Source of the DNA: Hyphomicrobiales bacterium | Lineage (GTDB): Bacteria; Pseudomonadota; Alphaproteobacteria; Rhizobiales; Beijerinckiaceae | Assembly (NCBI GenBank): GCA_019247795.1 | Contig: JAFBAK010000394.1 | Span: 1 to 38,081, forward strand | Direction: 5' to 3' | DNA: 38,081 nucleotides | Shown here: positions 10,199-19,432 of the stretch, piece after piece | Position numbering within the stretch: position 1 is the stretch's first letter | Layout of the letters: every line of letters starts with the position of its first letter | Made by a program: the position numbers and the translations under genes | The notes under the pieces: model-generated | Seen by the model: only the letters and a program-made list of their open reading frames with translations | Told to the model about the DNA's origin: nothing | The model's database searches: none

Positions 10199-12415
10199 AT
10201 GCTGACAAACCCGAGTTCGCTTTGGGCAAAGCTCCGGAGAGGGCTGCTCGGGGTCGATTCTTTCATCGATTCGGGACTTTACGGCGCCGGACAATGGTTC
10301 GCCGATCTATATCGCCGCTTCGCGTTGCGCATGGACAGGCTCCACGTCTCGGGTTTTCGCAGGCTTCTTGTCGAGCTGGCGAGTGAGGCGACGACGCTCG
10401 GCGCGGTGGGCTCGGTCGGGCTTTTGATGCTCGCCCAGCCCGCTTTTCGGCTCACCAGCGACGACTTCCTGTCGCGGCAGGATCTCGCCGTCACGTTTCT
10501 TGGGCGCAACGGGGTCGAGATCGGCAAGCGCGGACTGAAGCAGGACGCCACGATACCTCTGAGCGAGTTTCCCGATCATCTTCTCAAGGCCGTGTTCGCC
10601 ACCGAGGATCGACGCTTCTACGACCATTACGGCATTGATCCGGTGGGTCTCCTGCGTGCGCTGACCGTGAATGCGCGGGCCGCGGGCGTCGTGCAAGGCG
10701 GCTCGACGCTGACGCAGCAGCTCGCCAAGAACATCTTTCTCACGAATGAGCGCTCGCTCGATCGCAAGGTGAAGGAGGCGTTCCTCTCGATCTGGCTCGA
10801 GCGGCGGCTCACGAAATCGCAGATCCTCAAGCTTTATCTCGACCGCGCCTATATGGGCGGCGGCACGTTCGGGGTCGCGGCGGCTTCCGAATATTACTTC
10901 GGCAAGTCGGTGAAGGATATCTCGCTCGCCGAAGCGGCGATGCTCGCCGGCCTTTTCAAGGCGCCGACGAAATACGGTCCTTATGTCAACTTGCCGGCGG
11001 CCCGTGCACGGGCGAACGACGTGTTGTCGAACATGGTCGAAGCGGGCTTCATGACCGAGGGCCAGGTGCTGGCGGCGCGGCAAAATCCGGCGACCCCCAT
11101 CGATCGCGGACGTGACTATAGCCCCGATTATTATCTCGATTACGCTTACGACGAGGTGCGTAAGCTCGCCGATGCCGGCAAGCTCGGCGGGGAGCGCTCG
11201 GTGATCGTGCGCACCTCCTTCGATGCCGATCTGCAGCGCAAGGCGGAAAGCTCGATCGAGGCGGCGCTGCGCGACGAGGGCGATCATTGGAATGTCGAGC
11301 AGGCCGCGATGGTGATCTTGGAGCCTGACGGTGCCGTTCGCGTCATGGTCGGCGGCCGCGACTACGGCGACAGCCAGTTCAACCGGGCGACCGACTCCCT
11401 GCGGCAGCCGGGGTCATCCTTCAAGCCGGTCGTCTACACGACCGCGCTCGCCAGCGGGAAATTCCATCCCGACACCGTGGTCACCGATGCGCCTATTTGC
11501 ATCGTCAACTGGTGCCCCTCGAATTTCGGCGGCAAGTATATGGGGCGAGTGACTCTCACCCAGGCGATCACCCACTCGCTGAACAGCGTGCCCGTGCGAC
11601 TCTCGATCGCGCTCGGCGACGGCAACCCGAAGGCCGGGCGCGCCAAGATCATCGAGATGGCGAAGCGGCTTGGCATCACCACCGAGATCAATGACACGCA
11701 ATCGCTTCCGATCGGCGCCGTGGGTGTCAATCCGCTGGAGATCGCCTCGGTTTATGCGGTTTTCGCGAATGGCGGACACCGCGCGCCGCCCCATGCCGCG
11801 ATCGAGATCATGAATCCCAAGGGCCAAGTGATCTACAGTTTCGACAAGGATGGCCCACCGCGCCCGCAAGTGATCTCGACGCAGGTCGAAACGGATATCG
11901 TCGGGATGATGCGCCATGTGGTGGCCGAAGGCACCGGACGCGCCGCCATCATTCCAGGCATGATGCTCGCCGGCAAGACCGGCACGACGAATGCGAGCCG
12001 AGATGCCTGGTTCGATGGCTACAGCGCCTATCTGGTCGGCGTGATCTGGATGGGCAATGACGACTACGAACCGACGAACGGCATGACAGGCGGCACGCTG
12101 CCGGCCAAAACCTGGCACGAGATCATGGCCTATGCGCATCAGGGGCTCGACCCGAAGCCGCTGCCTTTCCAGCAATTCGACGACAGGCTTGACGGCACCC
12201 CCGCAGCACGCGCCAAGGACGAGCAGGCGCGGGCGACCGCGGCTGCCGCGCCGCGTCCGCAGACCCTGTCGCGTCGCTCGATCGAGGTCATCAACGGCAT
12301 CGAGAATCTCCTGGCGCAGCCCGTGGCCGTGCATGAGGTGCCTTCCGATCCAGTGCGCATCCTGCAGCTCGAGGACGGCCGGCTGAGCGCCGCCAGCACG
12401 CGGGCGCTTCGCTGA
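10199..12415 (+). CDS. Class A penicillin-binding protein (PBP1a-type transglycosylase/transpeptidase)
   Basis: The 738-residue bifunctional enzyme polymerises and crosslinks peptidoglycan in the periplasm. One membrane helix (about residues 58-82) follows a cytoplasmic head. The GT51 domain has ATEDRRFYDHYGIDPVGLLRA, QGGSTLTQQLAKN and AEAAMLAGLFKAPT. The transpeptidase has SSFK (serine near residue 405), the SLN triad (THSLNSVPVRLS) and KTGTT near 591. It has no OB/PCB3 insert as in E. coli PBP1a, and its length matches the shorter alphaproteobacterial type. The next two genes follow at 2 bases and with a 10-base overlap, suggesting one transcript. Confidence 0.95.
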   Translation: MLTNPSSLWAKLRRGLLGVDSFIDSGLYGAGQWFADLYRRFALRMDRLHVSGFRRLLVELASEATTLGAVGSVGLLMLAQPAFRLTSDDFLSRQDLAVTFLGRNGVEIGKRGLKQDATIPLSEFPDHLLKAVFATEDRRFYDHYGIDPVGLLRALTVNARAAGVVQGGSTLTQQLAKNIFLTNERSLDRKVKEAFLSIWLERRLTKSQILKLYLDRAYMGGGTFGVAAASEYYFGKSVKDISLAEAAMLAGLFKAPTKYGPYVNLPAARARANDVLSNMVEAGFMTEGQVLAARQNPATPIDRGRDYSPDYYLDYAYDEVRKLADAGKLGGERSVIVRTSFDADLQRKAESSIEAALRDEGDHWNVEQAAMVILEPDGAVRVMVGGRDYGDSQFNRATDSLRQPGSSFKPVVYTTALASGKFHPDTVVTDAPICIVNWCPSNFGGKYMGRVTLTQAITHSLNSVPVRLSIALGDGNPKAGRAKIIEMAKRLGITTEINDTQSLPIGAVGVNPLEIASVYAVFANGGHRAPPHAAIEIMNPKGQVIYSFDKDGPPRPQVISTQVETDIVGMMRHVVAEGTGRAAIIPGMMLAGKTGTTNASRDAWFDGYSAYLVGVIWMGNDDYEPTNGMTGGTLPAKTWHEIMAYAHQGLDPKPLPFQQFDDRLDGTPAARAKDEQARATAAAAPRPQTLSRRSIEVINGIENLLAQPVAVHEVPSDPVRILQLEDGRLSAASTRALR

Positions 12416-12417
12416 TC

Positions 12418-12999
12418 GTGGCCGCCATGCTGCGTGTCCTCTCGGTCCTCGTGGTGCTGTTCGGCGGAGCCGTGATCGGCCTTCGCAGCGCCGAGCTGGC
12501 GCTCGACCGTAATGTTTCGGGAGATCTCGTGCGCGCCGGGGCCTGGGAAATGCGGGTGTCGGAAAGTCTGGTCTCGGCCGATCCTTACGCGCAAGCCGAA
12601 CGAGCCCGTTCGGGGGTCATTCCGCTTGCTTCGGGCGAGGGTTTCACCTTGACGGCGCGACATGACTCGCAAGGTCGCCGGCTCAATGGACGGTGCGCCT
12701 ATATCGTGGCGGGCGCGACGCCGGCCGCGCGTTTCTGGAGCCTCACCTTGTTCGACGAGAGCGGTCATCTCGTCGCCAATCCGGCACAACGCCAGGGCTT
12801 CACCTCGACCGAGCTCAGCCGCGACGCAAAGGGCGGCTTTGAAATCAATGTCGGCTCGCAGGTGATGCCGGGTGATTGGCTCCCCGCTCCGCCTCGCGGA
12901 TTCGTGCTGCTTCTGCGCCTTTATGACACCCCGATAGGCACAGGGGTCTCGGTGACGCCCGAGCAGGTGCCCGCGGTCACGAGGCTTGCATGCGCCTGA
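12418..12999 (+). CDS. DUF1214-domain envelope protein
   Basis: The 193-residue protein has an N-terminal hydrophobic helix (MLRVLSVLVVLFGGAVIGL) and a DUF1214-type domain (ARFWSLTLFDESGHLVANPAQ, then GFVLLLRLYDTPIGTGV). It starts with GTG two bases after the PBP stop; an ATG at 12427 is an alternative. The family is often found together with a DUF1254-like partner, as here. The pair probably acts at the envelope, but the function is not known. Confidence 0.85.
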   Translation: MAAMLRVLSVLVVLFGGAVIGLRSAELALDRNVSGDLVRAGAWEMRVSESLVSADPYAQAERARSGVIPLASGEGFTLTARHDSQGRRLNGRCAYIVAGATPAARFWSLTLFDESGHLVANPAQRQGFTSTELSRDAKGGFEINVGSQVMPGDWLPAPPRGFVLLLRLYDTPIGTGVSVTPEQVPAVTRLACA

Positions 13000-13553
13000 G
13001 GGGAAGAATCGCCGAGGCGATAAGGCTCGTCGCTTGCCTCATCCTCATCGCCATCTCGGTGCATATCGTGAGCGTGCTCATGGTGCCGAGCCTGTCGCAT
13101 GCGGATGCGTTCTCGCTGGTTGCCCGGCTCGGCCCCGAGCTCCGTCTCATGCCGCTCGACGGTCACGAGACGCTTCTCGACGGAAAGGAAGATCCCGACA
13201 TCGCCGCGGCCGTGTGCTCCTTCGATCTCGCCACAGGACCGGTCAAGCTCACTCTGCCGGCGGGCGCCGACGGCTTCTCGTCGATCGCGCTTCACCAGGA
13301 AGGCGGCGGCGCTTTTTTCGCCCTGTCGAATTCAGCCGCGGAAAAGGGACGGCTCGAGGTGGTGGCCCTGACGCCGGCGCAAGCGGCCGAACGCGCCGCG
13401 GACGATGATCCCGATAGTCCGAGCGGAGAGGTCCGGGCCGTCTCCTCGCGCACGCGAGGCTTCGCCGTTTTCAGGGCACTCGCGCTCTACCCGAGTCAGC
13501 GCCCGGCCGCGAAGGCGCTCGTGGCGCACGGAAGCTGTCAACATATCGAGTGA
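12990..13553 (+). CDS. DUF1254-like membrane-anchored protein
   Basis: The 187-residue protein overlaps the DUF1214 gene by 10 bases (translational coupling). An N-terminal helix (IRLVACLILIAISVHIVSVLM) is followed by a soluble part (EDPDIAAAVCSFDLATGPVKL, GFSSIALHQEGGGAFFALS) that resembles the short DUF1254 partner usually encoded next to DUF1214 proteins. A single helix plus a small beta-rich domain suggests a periplasmic face. Partnership with the upstream gene is inferred from order and overlap. Confidence 0.75.
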   Translation: MRLRGRIAEAIRLVACLILIAISVHIVSVLMVPSLSHADAFSLVARLGPELRLMPLDGHETLLDGKEDPDIAAAVCSFDLATGPVKLTLPAGADGFSSIALHQEGGGAFFALSNSAAEKGRLEVVALTPAQAAERAADDDPDSPSGEVRAVSSRTRGFAVFRALALYPSQRPAAKALVAHGSCQHIE

Positions 13554-13637
13554 GCGGGAAGCAAAGCTCGGCGCGCGACTCACAACCCGGTTGCGCCAGC
13601 GGCCAAGCAATCCATCAAAGCCGAAGAAGAGGCGCGG

Positions 13638-13862
13638 TCATGCGACGTCGGCCGTCGTGATCTCTCCTTGCCTGGACGCGGGCTGGCTCGCGACGGCCGG
13701 AGGCGCTTCCGTTTGGAGTTTCGCGCCTTCGTTTGCCGTGCCCCATCGTTCGTAACGAACACCGAGAAAGAGGCTGATCGTCGCGCCGCCTGACGGCACC
13801 GGCTCGCGGCGGCGAGACGGCATGGCGCGCGCGGCTTCGGAAAGAGAGATGATGTGGCCCAT
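13638..13862 (-). CDS. Small conserved protein, unknown function
   Basis: The 74-residue frame starts MGHIISLSEAARAMPSRRRE and contains ISLFLGVRYERWG, a pattern I recall from short uncharacterised alphaproteobacterial proteins. GTGGGGAC lies about 5 bases before the ATG at 13862; a longer start at 13892 has no such support. The rest is low-complexity (Pro, Ala, Gln). It is divergent from the DUF2336 gene. No enzymatic motif is seen. Confidence 0.6.
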   Translation of the reverse strand: MGHIISLSEAARAMPSRRREPVPSGGATISLFLGVRYERWGTANEGAKLQTEAPPAVASQPASRQGEITTADVA

Positions 13863-14018
13863 CAGGTCCCCACTTGATTGCGGTCGTGACACGCAGGCGG
13901 CTCACGCGTTGCCGCTCGCCCTCGGAGCGCCTTTCGATCCTCACGCTCAATTGCGGCCGCGCGCACCATGCGCCGTGCCGCCCTTCATCGTCCCGAGGCC
14001 ATGCTGATCCGGGCTTGG

Positions 14019-14034
14019 TTAACGTCATGCTAAC
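14019..14034. promoter_or_regulatory. CtrA-like binding site
   Basis: TTAA-CGTCATG-CTAA followed by C matches the CtrA consensus TTAA-N7-TTAA(C) at seven of eight key positions. It lies 55 bases upstream of the DUF2336 start in the divergent gap. CtrA is the cell-cycle response regulator of Alphaproteobacteria. The match is by eye only. Confidence 0.4.
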
Positions 14035-14088
14035 GGCGTCTACCGTATTTTCGGCAGATCGCCGCCCCTCGAGTTCTAGCTGACGTCG

Positions 14089-15189
14089 ATGCCACCCAAT
14101 GCATTTCCTGAGATCGGCCCGCTCATCACCGCTGCCAAAGCGGATGGTATTGACGCGCGCATGGTGTTGACTCGCGTTCTGGTGGACCTCTTCGTCGGAC
14201 GCTCATGGCATAGTCGCGACGAGCTCATTCAATTCGAAGCCCTCGTCGAGCCTATGATCCGCATCGTCGATACGCATACGGCGGCTGCGATCGCCGGCAA
14301 GCTCGCGCGCCATGCCGAGACGCCTCGCGGGGTGATCGAGGGGCTGCTCGCGCGCGAGGATGAGGCGAGCTATATCGTATTGCGCGACGCAGTAATGCTC
14401 GATCAGCGAACGCTCGACATCCTGGCGGAACGGGGCTCGGGGCTCGTCGCCGTCGCCATCGCGTCGCGCGCCGAAATCACCGAAACGACGGCCCGCATTC
14501 TCGTCTTCCGTGACGAGGCCTCGATCGATTCGGCGCTCGCACGAAACACGGCGCTCAACCTTCCTTCAGATGTGGTCTCGCTCCTCTGCGCGCGGGCGCG
14601 CGGCCATGCCGAGCTCGCCAAGCTCATGCTCGCGCGAGCGGGCCTCGGCTTGCGCGATCGTTGCGCGCTGTTCCTCGAGGCCGAGCCGCAGGAACGCGCC
14701 GCAATCGCCGCAGAGGCGACCAATCGCGTCTTTCTGACGAGAATGCGCCCGAGTCCCGTCGCGCGACGGGATGCCGACGAAGTCGTGCTTTCGCTTGCAG
14801 GCCGCGGCAAAGAGAAACTCGCAGGAACGCTCGTGGAGTGGCTCGGGCTTCGCACCGAGGATGCGCGAGCGATCGTCGACGACGCGACCGGGGAGGCGCT
14901 CGTGCTCGCCTTGCGAGCCTGCGGAGCCCGCTCATCTTCGATCGTGGCCCTGCTCTTGCGGCGCGGTCTGCACCTCTCGCGGTCAGTCGAACGCATCTTT
15001 TCGCTCGAATGCCTGGCCCGTGAGACGAGTAGAGCGGCCGCGGCGCTGATCGTCGATGCCTTCGCGCAAATCAGGCCACGTCCGTTGCGCCATCTTGCGG
15101 CTCCCCGTCCACTGCGCGAGTTCGCGTCCTCGGGAGTGGAGGAACCGGCCTCGGCGGAAGGCTTCAAACGGCGTGAGCGCAAACGGTGA
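14089..15189 (+). CDS. DUF2336-domain protein
   Basis: The 366-residue, almost wholly helical protein fits the DUF2336 family: an N-terminal block (VLTRVLVDLFVGRSWHSRDE), then HEAT-like repeated helices (RHAETPRGVIEGLLAREDEA and later LPSDVVSLLCARARGHAELA), ending in a basic tail KRRERKR. There is no signal peptide or catalytic motif. DUF2336 proteins are largely alphaproteobacterial, and some act as adaptors in cell-cycle or signalling networks. The CtrA-like site upstream fits such control. The exact role is unknown. Confidence 0.8.
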   Translation: MPPNAFPEIGPLITAAKADGIDARMVLTRVLVDLFVGRSWHSRDELIQFEALVEPMIRIVDTHTAAAIAGKLARHAETPRGVIEGLLAREDEASYIVLRDAVMLDQRTLDILAERGSGLVAVAIASRAEITETTARILVFRDEASIDSALARNTALNLPSDVVSLLCARARGHAELAKLMLARAGLGLRDRCALFLEAEPQERAAIAAEATNRVFLTRMRPSPVARRDADEVVLSLAGRGKEKLAGTLVEWLGLRTEDARAIVDDATGEALVLALRACGARSSSIVALLLRRGLHLSRSVERIFSLECLARETSRAAAALIVDAFAQIRPRPLRHLAAPRPLREFASSGVEEPASAEGFKRRERKR

Positions 15190-15211
15190 GGCTAACAAGC
15201 CCATTGCTTGG

Positions 15212-15556
15212 TTACGGGCTCGCCAGGTCGAGAAAAGCGCGGCCGTCGCGGTCCTCGACCTCGACGATCCAGATGTCGGGATCGAAGCTTCGCTCCTTGG
15301 CGAGCCGCGCCTCGGCGTCTGCCGGAGACACAGTCGATGCCGCGTGCAATTTCGTGAACAGGCGATCGACACCTTGCGGCAATGCCTCCGTCGGCGGAGC
15401 GGGGCCATAGAGCATCGCCGTGTCGTTCAGCCGGTCGACCTTGACGAAGATGGCGCCCGCTTCGGCGGCACCTCGACGGCGCAGCACGGCCGTGACGCCC
15501 TCGACGGCGCACCGGCGCAAATATGCCGAAACCCAGATCTCGCTGCGAAGCCGCAT
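15212..15556 (-). CDS. DUF1491 family protein
   Basis: The 114-residue protein begins MRLRSEIWVSAYLRRCAVEG and has GAIFVKVDRLNDTAMLYGPA and FDPDIWIVEVEDRDGRAFLD, the full DUF1491 pattern. The open frame extends 29 codons upstream, but homologues begin at this Met (15556). It is convergent with the DUF2336 gene (22 bases) and divergent from aroC. It is a small cytoplasmic protein restricted mostly to Alphaproteobacteria, with no known activity. Confidence 0.88.
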   Translation of the reverse strand: MRLRSEIWVSAYLRRCAVEGVTAVLRRRGAAEAGAIFVKVDRLNDTAMLYGPAPPTEALPQGVDRLFTKLHAASTVSPADAEARLAKERSFDPDIWIVEVEDRDGRAFLDLASP

Positions 15557-15703
15557 GACGCTTCGATGCATCGGCAGGTCGCGTTCGGTCAAGGCATTGC
15601 CCATAAGCGCGCTTTCGGTTGACTTTCGTCGAGCTCGACGCAATCAGCTTCTTTCGCCGCTCGGAGCGGCAGGGGGCCGCTCACGCAAGCCGAGGCGTCA
15701 TCG

Positions 15704-16810
15704 ATGTCGCATAACAGCTTCGGTCATCTTTTCCGCGTGACCACATTCGGCGAAAGCCACGGGGCGTCGATCGGCTGCGTGGTGGATGGCTGCCCGCCCG
15801 GAATCCCCCTTTCCGAAGCCGATATCCAGCGCGACCTCGACCGGCGTCGGCCCGGGCAATCGCGCTTCACGACGCAAAGGCGAGAGCCCGACCGCGTGAA
15901 GATCCTTTCGGGCGTGTTCAGCGACGACCGCATCACCACCGAGGTCACGACGGGCACGCCGATCGCTCTTCTCATCGAGAATGAGGATCAGCGCTCGAAG
16001 GATTATGACGACATCCGTGATGCCTATCGGCCGGGTCATGCCGATGTCGCCTATGACCTGAAATACGGCTTTCGTGACTACCGAGGGGGTGGGCGTTCGT
16101 CGGCGCGCGAGACCGCGATGCGCGTCGCGGCGGGCGCCATCGCGCGCAAGGTCGTGCCAGGCTTGAAAGTGCGCGGCGCGCTCGTGCAGATGGGCGCGCT
16201 GCGCATCGATTACGATCGCTGGGATTGGGAGGAGGTCGAACGCAACGCATTCTTTGCCCCCGATGCGGAGGCCGCTTCCCGCTTTGTCGAGGAGCTCGAT
16301 GCGGTGCGAAAGCGCGGCTCCTCGCTCGGGGCGGTGATCGAAGTGGTTGCCGAGGGCGTGCCGCCCGGCCTCGGCGCGCCGATTTACGGAAAGCTCGATG
16401 CCGACATCGCGGCCGCCCTGATGAGCATCAATGCGGTGAAGGGCGTGGAAGTCGGTGAAGGATTCAACGCGGCGAGCCTTTCGGGAGAGGAAAATGCCGA
16501 TGAGATGCGCGCGGGCAATGACGGCATCACCTTCCTCTCAAATCGCGCAGGCGGCATTCTCGGCGGCATCTCGACTGGGCAACCTGTCGTGGCCCGCTTC
16601 GCCGTAAAGCCGACCTCATCCATCCTCTCTCCCCGCCGGACGGTCGATCGTTTTGGCGTCGAACGCGAGATCGCGACCAAGGGTCGACACGATCCTTGCG
16701 TCGGCATCCGAGCCGTGCCTGTCGGCGAAGCCATGCTGGCTTGCGTGATCGCCGACCATTACCTTCGCCAGCGTGCCCAAGTGGGAGAGCAGCCGCGCTG
16801 GCCTTTTTGA
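15704..16810 (+). CDS. aroC: Chorismate synthase
   Basis: The 368-residue FMN-dependent lyase makes chorismate from EPSP, the last common step to aromatic amino acids and folate. Motifs: [20 protein letters not shown] at the start, [35 protein letters not shown], and the C-terminal [17 protein letters not shown]. The length is standard. It sits 102 bases upstream of ribB on the same strand. Its product is the substrate of trpE(G) elsewhere in the window, though the two are not linked in an operon. Confidence 0.97.
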   Translation: MSHNSFGHLFRVTTFGESHGASIGCVVDGCPPGIPLSEADIQRDLDRRRPGQSRFTTQRREPDRVKILSGVFSDDRITTEVTTGTPIALLIENEDQRSKDYDDIRDAYRPGHADVAYDLKYGFRDYRGGGRSSARETAMRVAAGAIARKVVPGLKVRGALVQMGALRIDYDRWDWEEVERNAFFAPDAEAASRFVEELDAVRKRGSSLGAVIEVVAEGVPPGLGAPIYGKLDADIAAALMSINAVKGVEVGEGFNAASLSGEENADEMRAGNDGITFLSNRAGGILGGISTGQPVVARFAVKPTSSILSPRRTVDRFGVEREIATKGRHDPCVGIRAVPVGEAMLACVIADHYLRQRAQVGEQPRWPF

Positions 16811-16839
16811 CGCTGAGCGGGCAACGTTATTTCAGTTGT

Positions 16840-16905
16840 GCTAAAATCATCTACGTGAATAACGCCGTAAATTAAGTTGCATTAAAATGCCGGCCACGCT
16901 AAAAC
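16840..16905 (+). promoter_or_regulatory. AT-rich promoter/operator candidate before ribB
   Basis: In an otherwise GC-rich region three TAAAA-containing boxes occur in 66 bases: GCTAAAAT (16840-16847), ATTAAAAT (16881-16888) and GCTAAAAC (16898-16905). TTAAGTTGCATTAA forms a direct TTAA repeat. Some are good -10 matches; the repetition may instead be an operator for the HTH head of the RibB protein just downstream. No canonical ribosome binding site precedes the ATG at 16913. No FMN riboswitch is present. Confidence 0.35.
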
Positions 16906-16912
16906 TTTCCCC

Positions 16913-18220
16913 ATGAAGCTCGCCGCATGGCTCAGGGCGAACAAGGTCACGCGCGTCGACTTCGCCCGTGCGATTGGCGTCTCGCCCGGGGCAATCACGC
17001 AATTTTGCAACCAGGACCGCGCCTGGATCTCACGCGAGACGGCGACGCTGATCCTCAATGAGACCAAAGGTGCCGTCACGCCGAATGATTTCCTCGGGCT
17101 TGCGCTCGAGCCGGGGCTGAACGGGAAGGAAAACGCCGTGGCGGAAAGCATCTCTTCGGCGATCGCGGCCTTCAAGGCCGGCGAGATCGTCGTCGTTTCC
17201 GACGACGAGGACCGGGAAGGGGAGGGCGATCTTTTCGTTGCAGCCTCGCTCGCGACGTCCCAGGCGATGGCCTTCATCGTGCGCCATACATCCGGCATCG
17301 TCTGCGCGCCTTTGCCGGCCGAGGAGGCCAGGCGGCTTCGGCTTGACCCGATGGTATCGACGAATGACGCCCCGCTCGGCACCGCCTTCACGGTCAGCGT
17401 CGATGCGCGCCACGGCCTTACGACCGGCATCTCGGCGGAAGAGCGGACGAACACGGTTCGGGCGCTGGCCAACGGCAATATGGGCGCCTCCGATTTCGTC
17501 CGCCCCGGTCACGTGTTCCCGCTGATCGCGCGCGACGGGGGCGTGCTCATGCGCTCGGGACACACGGAGGCTTGCGTCGATCTCTGTCGACTGGCGGGCC
17601 TGCCTCCGGTGGGCGTGCTTGCCGAACTCGTCAATGACGACGGCACCGTCATGAAGGGGCGACAAGTCGTCGACTTCGCGAAGCGGCACAAGCTCAAATT
17701 CCTCACGGTGGCCGACCTCATCGCCTATCGGCAGTTGCGCGAGAAGCTCGTCGAGCGGGTCGCCTCTTTTCCGGTCGAGACGGTGATCGGCTCGTTGCAA
17801 GGCCACGCCTTCGTCACTCCCTTCGATGCGGTCAACCATTTCGCATTCGTGCATGGCGATGTCGGCGATGGGCGCGATGTGCTGACGCGCTTGCATCGCG
17901 CTCACATCCTGCAGGACGTATTCGGCGGCGGCAAAGCCATCAACGCCTCGCTGGCGCGCTTCAAGGAAGCCGGACGCGGTATTCTGATCTATCTGCGTGA
18001 CGGCACTTCGGGCGTGCCGGTCGCGAAGCTGCCCGATGGTGAACGCTCAGGCTCGGAAGCGGAGCGCACGCGCCAATGGCGCGAGATCGGCCTCGGCGCC
18101 CAGATTCTGCGCGACCTCGGCGTCTCCTCGATCCGCCTCCTGTCCTCTCACGAGATGACCTATGTCGGGCTTTCGGGTTTCGGCATCGAGATCGTGAAGA
18201 CCGAGGCGGTCGACGGGTGA
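16913..18220 (+). CDS. ribB: HTH-RibB fusion with degenerate GTP cyclohydrolase II domain
   Basis: The 435-residue protein has three parts. Residues 1-65 are a Cro/XRE-like helix-turn-helix (RVDFARAIGVSPGAITQFCN). Residues 80-280 are 3,4-dihydroxy-2-butanone 4-phosphate synthase with DDEDREGEGDLFVAA, GVLMRSGHTEACVDL and ELVNDDGTVMKG, the active-site set for riboflavin synthesis. Residues 290-435 are RibA-like but lack the three zinc-binding cysteines: the place of the ECLTGD...SLRCDCG region reads GRDVLTRLHRAHILQDVFGG. Only the RibB activity is therefore expected. The HTH head raises the possibility of DNA binding or self-regulation. Confidence 0.93.
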   Translation: MKLAAWLRANKVTRVDFARAIGVSPGAITQFCNQDRAWISRETATLILNETKGAVTPNDFLGLALEPGLNGKENAVAESISSAIAAFKAGEIVVVSDDEDREGEGDLFVAASLATSQAMAFIVRHTSGIVCAPLPAEEARRLRLDPMVSTNDAPLGTAFTVSVDARHGLTTGISAEERTNTVRALANGNMGASDFVRPGHVFPLIARDGGVLMRSGHTEACVDLCRLAGLPPVGVLAELVNDDGTVMKGRQVVDFAKRHKLKFLTVADLIAYRQLREKLVERVASFPVETVIGSLQGHAFVTPFDAVNHFAFVHGDVGDGRDVLTRLHRAHILQDVFGGGKAINASLARFKEAGRGILIYLRDGTSGVPVAKLPDGERSGSEAERTRQWREIGLGAQILRDLGVSSIRLLSSHEMTYVGLSGFGIEIVKTEAVDG

Positions 18221-18247
18221 GCGACGGACGGCGATCGCGCGTCTGGT

Positions 18248-19432
18248 CTACGCGGCGTGAGTTCGGAAGTGTTTCGAGAGTTTGAGCCCCTGCGCCTGAT
18301 AATGCGAGCCGAGGTCACTGCCGTAGAGGGACTTCGGCCTGGCTGAGAGACGCTCGTAGACGAGGCGCGCGACCGTCTGGCCATCCTCGAGAATGAAGGG
18401 CACATCGCGCGAGCGTACCTCGAGCACGGCGCGGCTTCCATGCCCACCGGCTGCCGCATGGCCGAAGCCCGGATCGAAAAAACCGGCATAATGAACGCGG
18501 AACTCGCCGACGAGAGGATCGAACGGCATCATCTCGGCCGCATATTCCGGCGGCACATGCACCGCTTCGCGCGAAGCCAGGATGTAGAACTGGTCGGGAT
18601 CGAGCACGAGCGTTCTGTCGGGCGCCGTGAGCGCCTCCCAGAAATCGCCGACCTCGTAGGCATCGGCACGATCGACATCGATCAGCCCCGTATGATTTTT
18701 CGCGCGATAGCCGATCACGGTTGAGGCGTTCGTTCCTGCAAGGTCGACGCTGACCGCAATCCCCGTCGCGAAGGAGGGGTTGAGTCCCGCCACCAAGGTT
18801 TCGCGCGCGTGCAGCTCGGCCAGCTCATCGTCGTCGAGCCTTGCCTCGCCGGTACGAAGGCGGAGCTGGGCAAGCCGCGACCCGCGTCGTGCGAGCACCG
18901 GAAAAGTGCGTGGCGAAACTTCGGCATAAAGCTTGCCTGCATAACCAGGCTTGATGAGGTCGAAACGGTCGGCGCGATCGGTGATCACGCGCGTGAAAAC
19001 GTCGAGGCGTCCGGTCGAGCTCTTCGGGTTCGCTGCGGCGGCAAGCGAGGAGGAAAGCGCGAGGCTTTCTTCGATCTCTGCGATGTAGACGCAGTTTCTT
19101 TCGAGCACCGCGCCTTGCTCATTGTCGAGATCGATCGCGTGGGCGTTGAGCGTCGGCAGGCACTCGGCAACCTTGCGATGCGGCCCCGGCAGAAAGCTCG
19201 CGCGCACCCGCCAGGCGCGCGCGCCAAGCCGCAAATCAAGGCTCGCCGGCTGGATCTGTCCATCGACAAGGGGGCGCTCCGCCGTGATCGCGCCGTTCGC
19301 GGCAAGCGCCGCGATCTCATGTCCGGGAAGGATGCCGCCCGCGCGCTTCATGCCCGGACCATTTCGCCTGGGGGGCAGAAGGTCAAGCGCCAGAGCCTCG
19401 TCCGTCACGGTGTCCTCAACGGGATGCGTCAT
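18248..19432 (-). CDS. dcd: 2'-deoxycytidine triphosphate deaminase, long alphaproteobacterial type
   Basis: The 394-residue protein produces dUTP from dCTP for thymidylate synthesis. At roughly twice the length of E. coli Dcd, it belongs to the tandem dUTPase-fold type. Recognisable parts are LVDGQIQPASLDLRLGARAW, KSSTGRLDVFTRVITD, PGYAGKLYAEV and in the second half HVPPEYAAEMMPFDPLVGEF with HYAGFFDPGFGH. Its ATG overlaps the stop of the MaoC gene (ATGA), so translation is probably coupled. It is the last gene of the leftward series and convergent with ribB. Confidence 0.92.
   Translation of the reverse strand: MTHPVEDTVTDEALALDLLPPRRNGPGMKRAGGILPGHEIAALAANGAITAERPLVDGQIQPASLDLRLGARAWRVRASFLPGPHRKVAECLPTLNAHAIDLDNEQGAVLERNCVYIAEIEESLALSSSLAAAANPKSSTGRLDVFTRVITDRADRFDLIKPGYAGKLYAEVSPRTFPVLARRGSRLAQLRLRTGEARLDDDELAELHARETLVAGLNPSFATGIAVSVDLAGTNASTVIGYRAKNHTGLIDVDRADAYEVGDFWEALTAPDRTLVLDPDQFYILASREAVHVPPEYAAEMMPFDPLVGEFRVHYAGFFDPGFGHAAAGGHGSRAVLEVRSRDVPFILEDGQTVARLVYERLSARPKSLYGSDLGSHYQAQGLKLSKHFRTHAA

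Noticed and set aside
16811-16912. FMN riboswitch before ribB
   Set aside because: The gap is only 102 bases and lacks the conserved FMN-aptamer sequences.
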